A DNA stretch of 25,276 bases, taken from Kmv34 sp964524965 (lineage in GTDB: Bacteria; Aerophobota; Aerophobia; Aerophobales; B3-G15). The position numbers and the translations under genes are program-made. Below are positions 15,087 to 22,351 of this stretch, piece by piece. The first letter of the stretch is position 1; each line of letters begins with the position of its first letter. The stretch is taken from assembly GCA_964524965.1 (NCBI GenBank), contig CAZGDY010000010.1, positions 1 to 25,276 of the forward strand, read 5' to 3'. Below the pieces are notes generated by a model. The model was given only the letters and a program-made list of their open reading frames with translations. It did no database searches and was not told the DNA's origin.

Positions 15087-15542
15087 ATGAAAATTTCTGC
15101 CAAAACAAGATACGGGGTAAAAGCTATGTTGGAATTGGCAAAAAATTATGGTTCTTATCCTCTATCTGCAAAAATAATTTCTGAACGTCAGGAAATATCC
15201 TTTTCGTATTTAGAGCAGATTTTAAATAAATTGCATAAGGCTAAACTAGTACGTAGTGTAAGAGGAACTGGAGGGGGATTTCTCCTGGCTAAAAAACCTG
15301 AAAATATTAAAATAATTGATATTATTTCAGCTTTGGGAGAATCAGTTGCTCCGGTAGAGTGCGTTGATGAATTAAAGAATAATCAATGCAGGCGAATTAA
15401 AAATTGCGTTACTTATCTTCTCTGGAAAAAACTAAATAAAAAAATAAAAGAGGTCTTAGAAGGTACTACCCTCAAAGACCTTTGTGAATGGAAAACCCCG
15501 CTTTCAAATACTCTTGACCAAGAACACTTATCTTATATTTAA
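15087..15542 (+). CDS. Rrf2-family transcriptional regulator, IscR/CymR-like, with three cysteines
   Basis: A 151-residue protein. Residues 1-80 are the Rrf2 winged helix: MKISAKTRYGVKAMLELA, then the recognition region SFSYLEQILNKLHKAKLVRSVRGTGGGFLLAK (40-69). After it come Cys92, Cys101 and Cys107, with spacing of 8 and 5 residues. IscR binds [2Fe-2S] with three cysteines in the same position (spacing 5 and 5); CymR, the cysteine-metabolism repressor, lacks them. The C-terminus extends about 20 residues beyond the usual end. It opens the plus-strand array and is followed 16 nt later by the NIL ferredoxin. It probably senses Fe-S or cysteine status and controls the sulfur genes around it (inference). 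Confidence 0.9.
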   Translation: MKISAKTRYGVKAMLELAKNYGSYPLSAKIISERQEISFSYLEQILNKLHKAKLVRSVRGTGGGFLLAKKPENIKIIDIISALGESVAPVECVDELKNNQCRRIKNCVTYLLWKKLNKKIKEVLEGTTLKDLCEWKTPLSNTLDQEHLSYI

Positions 15543-15558
15543 GCATTGGGAGGCTATT

Positions 15559-15963
15559 ATGAAAAAAAAACTAGCTCTTACTTTTCCTCGCCGCCTTGTG
15601 AGTGAACCTATAACCTACAGATTAGTTCGAAATTATGATTTAATAATTAATATTATCAAGGCTAAAATTACTCCCTATGAGGAGGGAAGATTAGATCTGG
15701 AAATAAGCGGTAAAAAAGATGCCATAAATAGGGGTATGAATTATCTTAAAAAAATTGGGGTTGAAATTCAACCTCTTGCCCAAGAAATTAAGTGGAATCC
15801 TCAAAGATGTAATCACTGTACCGTTTGTGTTCCTCTTTGTCCAGTAGCTGCTTTTGAAGTAAGTAAAAAAGAAAAAATGGTTTCTTTTAATGACCAAAAA
15901 TGTATAGCGTGCGGAATATGTGTAGAAGCTTGCCCCTACCGGGCTATAGAAATTATTTTTTGA
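15559..15963 (+). CDS. NIL-domain 2[4Fe-4S] ferredoxin
   Basis: 134 residues from the ATG at 15559, which has GGGAGG 5 nt upstream; the frame stays open into the end of rrf2, but without a comparable site. Residues about 5-75 form an NIL (ACT-like) ligand-binding domain, also found on MetN transporters. Residues 80-134 are a ferredoxin with Cys84-87-90-94 and Cys115-118-121-125. In methanogens and many anaerobes such proteins are needed, together with a DUF39 protein, for making homocysteine from aspartate semialdehyde and sulfide. No DUF39 gene is in this window. Here it sits between rrf2 and mnmA, so electron supply to a sulfur transfer step is likely. Confidence 0.9.
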   Translation: MKKKLALTFPRRLVSEPITYRLVRNYDLIINIIKAKITPYEEGRLDLEISGKKDAINRGMNYLKKIGVEIQPLAQEIKWNPQRCNHCTVCVPLCPVAAFEVSKKEKMVSFNDQKCIACGICVEACPYRAIEIIF

Positions 15964-16028
15964 GATATATTCTCCAAAATAAGTTAATGGGATTTTAAAA
16001 CAGCTTCCAGAAATTGAGGAGATGTTCT

Positions 16029-17096
16029 TTGAGTAGGAAAAGGGTGTTGGTAGCCATGAGCGGAGGCGTAGATAGCACGATAGCTGCTTACCTCTTAAAA
16101 AAATCTGGCTATGAAACAATTGGTATTAACATGAGGCTTGAGGGAGAAAGTAAAAAGTGGGGTATCTTAAATGATCTCAAAGATATCCATCTAATAGCTC
16201 GTAAACTATCCATCCCCCTTTATGTTCTTGACGTGGAGAAAGAATTTGAAAAGGAAGTAGTAGAGTACTTTTGTCGAGAGTACCTTGATGGTCGAACTCC
16301 CAACCCTTGCATTATTTGCAACCAAAAAATTAAATTTGGAATTATGTTGGAAAAAGCAAAAGAGTTGGGTGCTTCTCTTTTTGCTACGGGGCACTACGCT
16401 GGAATAGAGTATAATCCCTCTACTCAAAGGTATTGTCTGAAAAAGGGCCAAAAATCCAGAAAAGAGCAGTCCTATTTTCTTTTTTCTCTATCTCAAAAAC
16501 AATTATCTTCTTCAATTTTCCCCCTTTCTCATCTTACCAAAGAAGAAGTTCGTCAATTAGCAACCAATGCTGAACTAATTTCTCACACTAAAAAAGAGAG
16601 TCAGGAAGTTTGCTTTATTTCTCAAAAAAGTTATAATGAGTTTTTAAAAAAAAGAGGCTCCAGCTCCCTAAAACCTGGTTCTATAGTGGATAAAAATGGT
16701 AGGGTGGTCGGTGAGCACTGTGGAGTACATTCCTTTACCATTGGTCAGAGAAAAGGACTTAGTGGAGGTAGAAAAAACCCCGTATACGTGACAGAAATTA
16801 AAAAAGAAGAAAATATTATTGTAGTGGGGGAAAGAGAAGACATTTATGCTAAGAGTATGCAGGTATCAAAAGTTAACTGGGTAAGCATCGCCAAATTAGA
16901 AAAACCCCTCTGCGCTAAAGTAAAGATAAGGTATCAGCACCCAGAAGCAAAAGCGATCATTCACCCTCTAAGCGAAAAAGAATATCGGGTTGATTTTTCC
17001 CATCCCCAGTGGGCTATCAGCCCAGGACAAGCTACGGTTTTTTATCAAGGAGATACCTTACTGGGCGGGGGATGGATTAAAAAAGTTATCAGATAA
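16029..17096 (+). CDS. mnmA: tRNA-specific 2-thiouridylase MnmA
   Basis: 355 residues from a TTG at 16029 lying about 6 nt after GAGGAGA. A TTG 15 nt further up overlaps that SD and an ATG at 16056 would cut the first beta strand. The PP-loop SGGVDST (11-17) binds ATP; TPNPCIICNQKIKFG contains the catalytic cysteine (Cys97 by alignment with the LCN of E. coli) and an additional Cys94. Cys195 in SQEVCFIS is the second catalytic cysteine. The C-terminal barrel domains are complete. It makes 2-thiouridine at position 34 of Glu, Gln and Lys tRNAs. The CxxC form together with Cys195 gives three thiols, as in MnmA proteins proposed to bind [4Fe-4S]; the ferredoxin gene directly upstream fits that. 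Confidence 0.94.
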   Translation: MSRKRVLVAMSGGVDSTIAAYLLKKSGYETIGINMRLEGESKKWGILNDLKDIHLIARKLSIPLYVLDVEKEFEKEVVEYFCREYLDGRTPNPCIICNQKIKFGIMLEKAKELGASLFATGHYAGIEYNPSTQRYCLKKGQKSRKEQSYFLFSLSQKQLSSSIFPLSHLTKEEVRQLATNAELISHTKKESQEVCFISQKSYNEFLKKRGSSSLKPGSIVDKNGRVVGEHCGVHSFTIGQRKGLSGGRKNPVYVTEIKKEENIIVVGEREDIYAKSMQVSKVNWVSIAKLEKPLCAKVKIRYQHPEAKAIIHPLSEKEYRVDFSHPQWAISPGQATVFYQGDTLLGGGWIKKVIR

Positions 17097-17130
17097 AAAT
17101 AAAAATAAATCATATAAATGGAGAAAGAAT

Positions 17131-17916
17131 ATGAAACTGGATGATGTAACAATTTCTGAAGCTATTGTGGATAGTTTTTTCAAGGAATTTAAGGATAACC
17201 TACGAGTCCAGGTAGCTATTGTTGGAGCAGGACCAGCTGGATTAACCGCCGGTTATTATTTAGCCAAAGAAGGGATAAAAGTAGTAATTTTTGAGAGAAA
17301 CTTAAGAATAGGGGGAGGAATGCCGGGGGGAGGAATAATGTTCAATAAGATCGTAGTTCAAGAGCCTGCCCGAGAAATTTTGGAGGAAATGGAGATTGGA
17401 TACTCTCAATACCAGAAGGGCTATTATGTGGCAAATTCTTTAGAAGCTACCGCATCTTTAGCGCTTAAATCTATCAAACAAGGTGTTAAAATATTTAACC
17501 TCATCGGAATGGAAGATGTTATGGTTAAGGAAGAGAGAGTCGAAGGGTTAGTCATTAACTGGGAGCCAGTAAGAACAGCTAAATTACATGTTGACCCCAT
17601 AACTGTTAGTTCTCAGGTAACTATAGATGCTACAGGTCACGGATGTGAAGTAGTTAAAAAAATCCAGAAAAGAGAAAATATCAAACTGAAAACTCCTACA
17701 GGAAAAATATTAGGCGAAGGACCTATGTGGGCGGAAAAAGGTGAGACAACCATACTTGAGTGTACTAAAGAGGTTTATCCCGGGTTATATGTGATTGGAA
17801 TGGCTGCCAATGCCGTATTTGGAGCACCCCGAATGGGACCTATCTTTGGGGGAATGCTTCTTTCCGGCAGAAAAGTAGCTGAAATTATTTTAAGTAAAAT
17901 CAAAACTAAAAAATAA
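17131..17916 (+). CDS. thi4: Thi4-family ADP-thiazole synthase, sulfide-dependent (His) type
   Basis: 261 residues from the ATG at 17131 with GGAGA about 7 nt before. An FAD/NAD-binding fold: GAGPAG (32-37), FERNLRIGGGMPGGGIMF (54-71), GLYVIGMAANAVFGAPRMGPIFGGM (218-242). It makes the thiazole half of thiamine from NAD, glycine and sulfur. In yeast Thi4 the sulfur comes from a Cys in CMDP, making it single-turnover; the same place here reads HVDP with His153, as in the methanococcal enzymes that use free sulfide and turn over repeatedly. Cys172 and Cys211 are elsewhere. The upstream frame is open into mnmA but has no good start. It is followed 12 nt later by nrdJ. Confidence 0.93.
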   Translation: MKLDDVTISEAIVDSFFKEFKDNLRVQVAIVGAGPAGLTAGYYLAKEGIKVVIFERNLRIGGGMPGGGIMFNKIVVQEPAREILEEMEIGYSQYQKGYYVANSLEATASLALKSIKQGVKIFNLIGMEDVMVKEERVEGLVINWEPVRTAKLHVDPITVSSQVTIDATGHGCEVVKKIQKRENIKLKTPTGKILGEGPMWAEKGETTILECTKEVYPGLYVIGMAANAVFGAPRMGPIFGGMLLSGRKVAEIILSKIKTKK

Positions 17917-17928
17917 AAAGGTACGATA

Positions 17929-20172
17929 ATGCCTGGAAATTCTGAAAAAAATATAAATTTATCTGATAATGCCTTAAAAGTTTTAGAGAAAAGATACCTA
18001 CATAAAGATGAAGATGGGAATATCATAGAAACTCCAGAAGAAATGTTTAAAAGAATTGCCAGTAATATCTGTTTGGTTGAAAAAAAATACGGGGCAAATC
18101 AACAAAAGGTAAAAAAAGTCGAAGAGAAATTTTACAAAGCAATGATTAATCTTCAATTTTTACCCAATTCCCCCACCCTTATGAACGCAGGAACTCCTCT
18201 ACAACAGTTGTCGGCTTGTTTTGTTCTATCGGTAGATGATTCAATTGAATCAATTTATGAGGCAATAAAAAATACAGCTACAATCCATAAGTCTGGTGGA
18301 GGTACCGGGTTTTCCTTTAGCAAAATAAGATCACAAGGCTCTCCCGTAGGAACAACTTCAGGAGTAGCAAGTGGTCCGGTATCTTTTATAAGAGTTTTTG
18401 ATGCCTCAACAGAAGCTATAAAACAGGGAGGAAGAAGACGAGGGGCTAATATGGGAATGCTAAATGTAAACCACCCTGATATTATGGAATTTATAGCTTG
18501 TAAGGAAAAAGAAGGTAAACTTAAAAATTTCAATATTTCAGTGGCAGTAGATAATAATTTTATGGAGGCTGTTCAAAATGAACAGGACTATAATCTTGTT
18601 GACCCACAGACTAATCAGATTACAGGAAAATTAAAAGCAACCGAAATTTTAAATGAAATAACCCAGATGGCTTGGAAAAATGGTGAACCAGGACTTATCT
18701 TTTTAGAAAGAATAAATGAGTTTAATCCTACACCTAAGGTGGGCAAAATTGAATCAACTAATCCTTGTGGTGAGCAACCTTTGCTTCCATATGAAAGTTG
18801 TAACCTTGCCTCCATAAATCTAACTAAAGTAGTGGAAGATAGTAAAATAAACTGGGATAAGTTGCGAGAAATAACTCATACTGCGGTGCACTTTTTAGAC
18901 AATGTGATTGATGCTAATAAATACCCTTTACCTGAAATTGAAAAAAACACAAAAGCTAATCGAAAAATCGGATTAGGAGTAATGGGATTTGCTGATATAT
19001 TAGCTAAACTCAATATTCCTTACGATTCCAAAAAAGCTTTGATAACGGCTGAAAAAGTAATGAGTTTTATTCAGGATGAATCTAAAAAAGCCTCGCAAAA
19101 TACAGCTAAAGAAAGGGGAGTTTTTCCCAATTTCCCAGAAAGTGTCTGGGATAAGAAAAATTTGAAAATAAGAAATGCCACTACTACTACTATTGCCCCT
19201 ACCGGTAGTATATCCATGATTGCTGACTGTTCTTCGGGAATTGAACCTCTTTTTAGTCTGGTTTATTACAAAGAAGTTTTAGAGGGGGAAAAACTGTTTT
19301 ATGTTAACGCTGATTTTGAGAAAGCTGCCCGAAAAAGAGGATTTTACTCTAAAAATCTGATGAGAAAAATAGCAGAAAATGACGGAAGCTGCCAAAAAAT
19401 ACCCGAGGTACCACAAGATGTAAAAAAGGTTTTTGTGACAGCTTTAGATATTTCTTATCAAAATCATATCAAGATGCAAGCGATTTTTCAGAAATATACC
19501 GATAACGCCGTTTCTAAAACTATAAATTTACCTAATGAGGCCACAAAAGATGATGTCAAGAATTCTTTTATTTTAGCTTATAAGTCTGGCTGTAAAGGAA
19601 TAACAATTTATCGCGATCAAAGCAGGGAAGAGCAAGTCTTAAGAACAAGTAAGATTAAAAAAGAAAAAGTTTTAACTCCTCGTCCTCGACCAAAAGTAAT
19701 TTATGGAATGACTAAAGAAGTGAGAACAGGGTGTGGAGATCTTTATGTTACGATGAATAAAGATGAGGAAGGTGTTCTTTTCGAGGTTTTTGCCCAATTA
19801 GGTAAGAGTGGGGGATGTGCTGCTTCTCAAACTGAGGCTATAGGAAGATTAGTTTCTCTTGCCCTGCGCTCAGGTATTCCCCAATCTTTAATCGCAAAAC
19901 AATTAAGAGGTATAAGTTGCGACAGGCCCTGGGGACTGGGTAAAAACAAAATATCATCCTGTGCTGACGCTGTAGGTAAAACTATCGAAATATTTGCTGG
20001 AGAAAAAAAAACTTCTTTTCAATCCGGAAAGTCCTTGGGAAAAAAGGCAAAAGATATTTCTGAGTTCCAAAAAGGAAGAAAAATGGGAGCCTGCCCGGAG
20101 TGTGGTTCAAGCAACATTGAATACGAAGGAGGATGTTCTGTCTGTAGGTCCTGTGGGTACAGCGAATGTTAG
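17929..20172 (+). CDS. nrdJ: Adenosylcobalamin-dependent (class II) ribonucleoside-diphosphate reductase
   Basis: A 747-residue enzyme that makes deoxynucleotides without needing oxygen. An N-terminal domain (1-80) is followed by SPTLMNAGTP (81-90), SACFVLSVDDS with Cys97, HKSGGGTGFSFSKIR (120-134) and NPCGEQPLLPYESCNLASINL (278-298), whose Asn278, Cys280 and Glu282 are the radical-site residues with Cys291. TTTTIAPTGSISMIADCSSGIEP follows. Residues about 600-690 are a TSCPD domain, and the end (722-747) is a zinc-ribbon-like CPECG...CSVCRSCGYSEC carrying the redox cysteines. The length is typical of this bacterial NrdJ form. ATG at 17929 has AAGG upstream. It is 12 nt behind thi4 and 12 nt before ispE, so probably part of the same transcript. 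Confidence 0.96.
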   Translation: MPGNSEKNINLSDNALKVLEKRYLHKDEDGNIIETPEEMFKRIASNICLVEKKYGANQQKVKKVEEKFYKAMINLQFLPNSPTLMNAGTPLQQLSACFVLSVDDSIESIYEAIKNTATIHKSGGGTGFSFSKIRSQGSPVGTTSGVASGPVSFIRVFDASTEAIKQGGRRRGANMGMLNVNHPDIMEFIACKEKEGKLKNFNISVAVDNNFMEAVQNEQDYNLVDPQTNQITGKLKATEILNEITQMAWKNGEPGLIFLERINEFNPTPKVGKIESTNPCGEQPLLPYESCNLASINLTKVVEDSKINWDKLREITHTAVHFLDNVIDANKYPLPEIEKNTKANRKIGLGVMGFADILAKLNIPYDSKKALITAEKVMSFIQDESKKASQNTAKERGVFPNFPESVWDKKNLKIRNATTTTIAPTGSISMIADCSSGIEPLFSLVYYKEVLEGEKLFYVNADFEKAARKRGFYSKNLMRKIAENDGSCQKIPEVPQDVKKVFVTALDISYQNHIKMQAIFQKYTDNAVSKTINLPNEATKDDVKNSFILAYKSGCKGITIYRDQSREEQVLRTSKIKKEKVLTPRPRPKVIYGMTKEVRTGCGDLYVTMNKDEEGVLFEVFAQLGKSGGCAASQTEAIGRLVSLALRSGIPQSLIAKQLRGISCDRPWGLGKNKISSCADAVGKTIEIFAGEKKTSFQSGKSLGKKAKDISEFQKGRKMGACPECGSSNIEYEGGCSVCRSCGYSEC

Positions 20173-20184
20173 TAAATAAAACAG

Positions 20185-21069
20185 ATGAAAAGTTTAACCT
20201 TAAAAGCACCAGCTAAGATTAATCTTTATTTGGATATTTTAGGCAGGAGAAAAGATAATTATCACCAAATTGAATCTGTTATTCAATCTATAAGTCTTTA
20301 TGATACTCTCCATTTCGATAAAATTAAGAGGGAGATCGAAATTATTTGCGATCATCCCTTTATTTCTAACAAGGAAAATAACCTAATATATAAAGCAGCT
20401 CAGCTCTTTTTTAATTTAACAAATCTTGCTCCGGGAGTAAAAATAACTGTCCAAAAAAAAATTCCTATAGGAGCGGGATTAGGAGGAGGAAGCAGCGATG
20501 CTGCAACTACTCTTTTAGGACTCAACCTTTTTTTTAAAACTAAAATACCCTTATTTGATTTTATGAAATGTTCATCTCAAATAGGAGCTGACGTTCCTTT
20601 TTGTCTTAGAAAAGGAACCGCTCTTATTAGAGGAATAGGAAACGAAGTTTATCCTCTTCCTTCTCTTGAAGAAGGTTGGATTGTTCTGGTCTATCCCGAT
20701 ATTCACATCTCTACTGCTTGGGTATATGAACGTATTTCTCGTAAATTAACAAATAAAAACTTGAAAACCAAACTAAATATTCCTGATTTGATAAAAAGAA
20801 CAAAATCTAAAAAGCTTCATGCAATGGGAGATTTACTGTACAATAAATTAGAGGAGGTGGTAATAAAAGAGTTTCCCTTAATAAAAACAATCAAAGAAAA
20901 ATTTAGGAAAAACGGAGCAAAAAACATCCTCATGTCCGGAAGCGGTTCTACATTATTTACACTGGTTGAAAATGCAAAAGATGCAAATAAAATGGCCGAT
21001 TATATGCGAAGTAGTGGAAAAGTATATTTAGCTCAACCCGTTAATGATAAAGTTAGCAAGGAGGGTTAG
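20185..21069 (+). CDS. ispE: 4-diphosphocytidyl-2-C-methyl-D-erythritol kinase
   Basis: A 294-residue GHMP-family kinase of the non-mevalonate isoprenoid pathway; it phosphorylates CDP-methylerythritol. Signatures: KAPAKINLYLDILGRRKDNYH (8-27), the ATP loop PIGAGLGGGSSDAATT (94-109) and the C-terminal MSGSGSTLFTL. The ATG at 20185 has no clear SD, so it may depend on translation from nrdJ 12 nt before. It is followed after 1 nt by spoVG, a neighbour also seen in Firmicutes gene orders (ispE ... spoVG). Confidence 0.95.
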   Translation: MKSLTLKAPAKINLYLDILGRRKDNYHQIESVIQSISLYDTLHFDKIKREIEIICDHPFISNKENNLIYKAAQLFFNLTNLAPGVKITVQKKIPIGAGLGGGSSDAATTLLGLNLFFKTKIPLFDFMKCSSQIGADVPFCLRKGTALIRGIGNEVYPLPSLEEGWIVLVYPDIHISTAWVYERISRKLTNKNLKTKLNIPDLIKRTKSKKLHAMGDLLYNKLEEVVIKEFPLIKTIKEKFRKNGAKNILMSGSGSTLFTLVENAKDANKMADYMRSSGKVYLAQPVNDKVSKEG

Positions 21070-21070
21070 G

Positions 21071-21328
21071 TTGAGAATTTCAGAAGTAAAAGTAAGAAAA
21101 GTCGAGGAAAAAGAAAAATTTAAAGCTTGGGTAACGCTGACTTTTGATAATGAATTTCGGATTCATGGTCTAAAGATTATTCAGGGAAAAGATGGTCTTT
21201 TTGTGGCAATGCCTTCCAGGAAATTACCTAATGGTGAGTTTATTGATACAGCTTATCCTTTGGATAATGAATTAAGGGAAACAATCCAAAGAGAAGTTAT
21301 CACAGAGTACGATAATCAATCTAAATAA
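21071..21328 (+). CDS. spoVG: SpoVG family protein
   Basis: 85 residues from a TTG at 21071, which has a near-perfect AAGGAGGG 5 nt upstream; a longer frame exists but overlaps ispE and has no such site. The sequence RISEVKVRKVEEKEKFKAW, TLTFDNEFRIHGLKIIQG and FVAMPSRKLPNGEFIDTAYPL is diagnostic. SpoVG is a small nucleic-acid-binding regulator, known from Bacillus sporulation but spread through many non-sporulating bacteria; no sporulation is implied here. It begins 1 nt after the ispE stop. Confidence 0.95.
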   Translation: MRISEVKVRKVEEKEKFKAWVTLTFDNEFRIHGLKIIQGKDGLFVAMPSRKLPNGEFIDTAYPLDNELRETIQREVITEYDNQSK

Positions 21329-21334
21329 AAAATT

Positions 21335-21362
21335 GGGGTATCTTTTCCCAAAAAGGTACCCC
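21335..21362 (-). terminator. Strong hairpin; intrinsic terminator shape on the minus strand
   Basis: GGGGTATCTTTT (21335-21346), loop CCCA, AAAAGGTACCCC (21351-21362): a 12-bp stem with one G-U type pair. Read on the minus strand it is followed by AATTTTTTATTT, a normal terminator tail. On the plus strand there is no T-run (CCCCTTAAAG). It lies between spoVG and era, both on the plus strand. Confidence 0.6.
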
Positions 21363-21379
21363 TTAAAGACTAAAAAATA

Positions 21380-22288
21380 ATGCGACAAAAAATAAAATTT
21401 AAAGCAGGTTTCGTAACTTTATTAGGAAAACCAAATGTTGGTAAATCTACTCTTTTGAATAAGCTGATTGGAGAAAAAATAGCTATTATCTCTCCCCGTC
21501 CTCAAACCACCCGAAATATCATTAAAGGGATCGTTACCTTTGAAGAAGCGCAAATAGTATTCATGGATACACCTGGGTTAATTCAATTAGAAAAAGCTTC
21601 TACTGCTATGGATAAGAAAATAATAGAGGAAACTCTAATTGGGCTCGAAGGAGTAGATTTAATCGTATTCATGACTGATTATCACCAGATTTGTTCTCAG
21701 GATTATTTTATTATGGATCATTTAAAAAATATAAAAAAGCCGGTTATTTTAGCTATTAACAAGCTGGATAAAATGGATGAATATCAAGTTATTTCTTTAA
21801 CCAATAAATACCAAAAATATTTTCCTTTTGATGTATTTATCCCTATATCTGCTAAAAAAGGGACTAATATTTCTATTCTTGTTGGTGAAATCATTCATCG
21901 TCTCCCTTCTCATCCTCCCTATTATTCCTCAGATTTATTTACCGATCAGCCCGAGCGTATTTTGGTGAGTGAATTTATTAGAGAAAAAATATTCAAGCTC
22001 ACCCATCAGGAAATTCCCTATTCCGTGATAATTAAAGTGGATGAGTTTAAAGAAAGAAATGATAATTTAGTTTATATTAGTGCTGCTATTTACGTAGAAC
22101 ATTCTTCTCAGAGAGGAATTCTTGTAGGCAAAAAGGGAAATATGATTAAAGAAATTGGCCAATCAACAAGAAAAGAAATAGAAGCTCTTCTTAATTGTAA
22201 AGTTTATCTTGATTTAAGGGTAGGCGTTAAAAAAGGCTGGCGGAACAAAATAGGGTCCCTCAAAGAAATAGGATTTGAAAGAATGTGA
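21380..22288 (+). CDS. era: GTPase Era
   Basis: A 302-residue ribosome-assembly GTPase that binds the 3' end of 16S rRNA. G1 is GKPNVGKST (16-24), G3 DTPG (63-66), G4 NKLD (127-130), G5 near PISAKKG. The C-terminal KH RNA-binding domain has GILVGKKGNMIKEIG (about 250-264). Full length. The ATG at 21380 lacks a visible SD, and the hairpin ends only 17 nt before it, which may affect initiation. It converges with proB. Confidence 0.96.
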   Translation: MRQKIKFKAGFVTLLGKPNVGKSTLLNKLIGEKIAIISPRPQTTRNIIKGIVTFEEAQIVFMDTPGLIQLEKASTAMDKKIIEETLIGLEGVDLIVFMTDYHQICSQDYFIMDHLKNIKKPVILAINKLDKMDEYQVISLTNKYQKYFPFDVFIPISAKKGTNISILVGEIIHRLPSHPPYYSSDLFTDQPERILVSEFIREKIFKLTHQEIPYSVIIKVDEFKERNDNLVYISAAIYVEHSSQRGILVGKKGNMIKEIGQSTRKEIEALLNCKVYLDLRVGVKKGWRNKIGSLKEIGFERM

Positions 22289-22351
22289 AAGACTAAAAAA
22301 ATGGAACTCTAATTAAAATAAGATTAAATTATCTCTTTGAAATATTGTTAG

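Noticed and set aside
21071..21328. spoVG as evidence of an endospore former
   Set aside because: SpoVG is widespread in non-sporulating bacteria, and the outer-membrane barrel protein points to a diderm cell.
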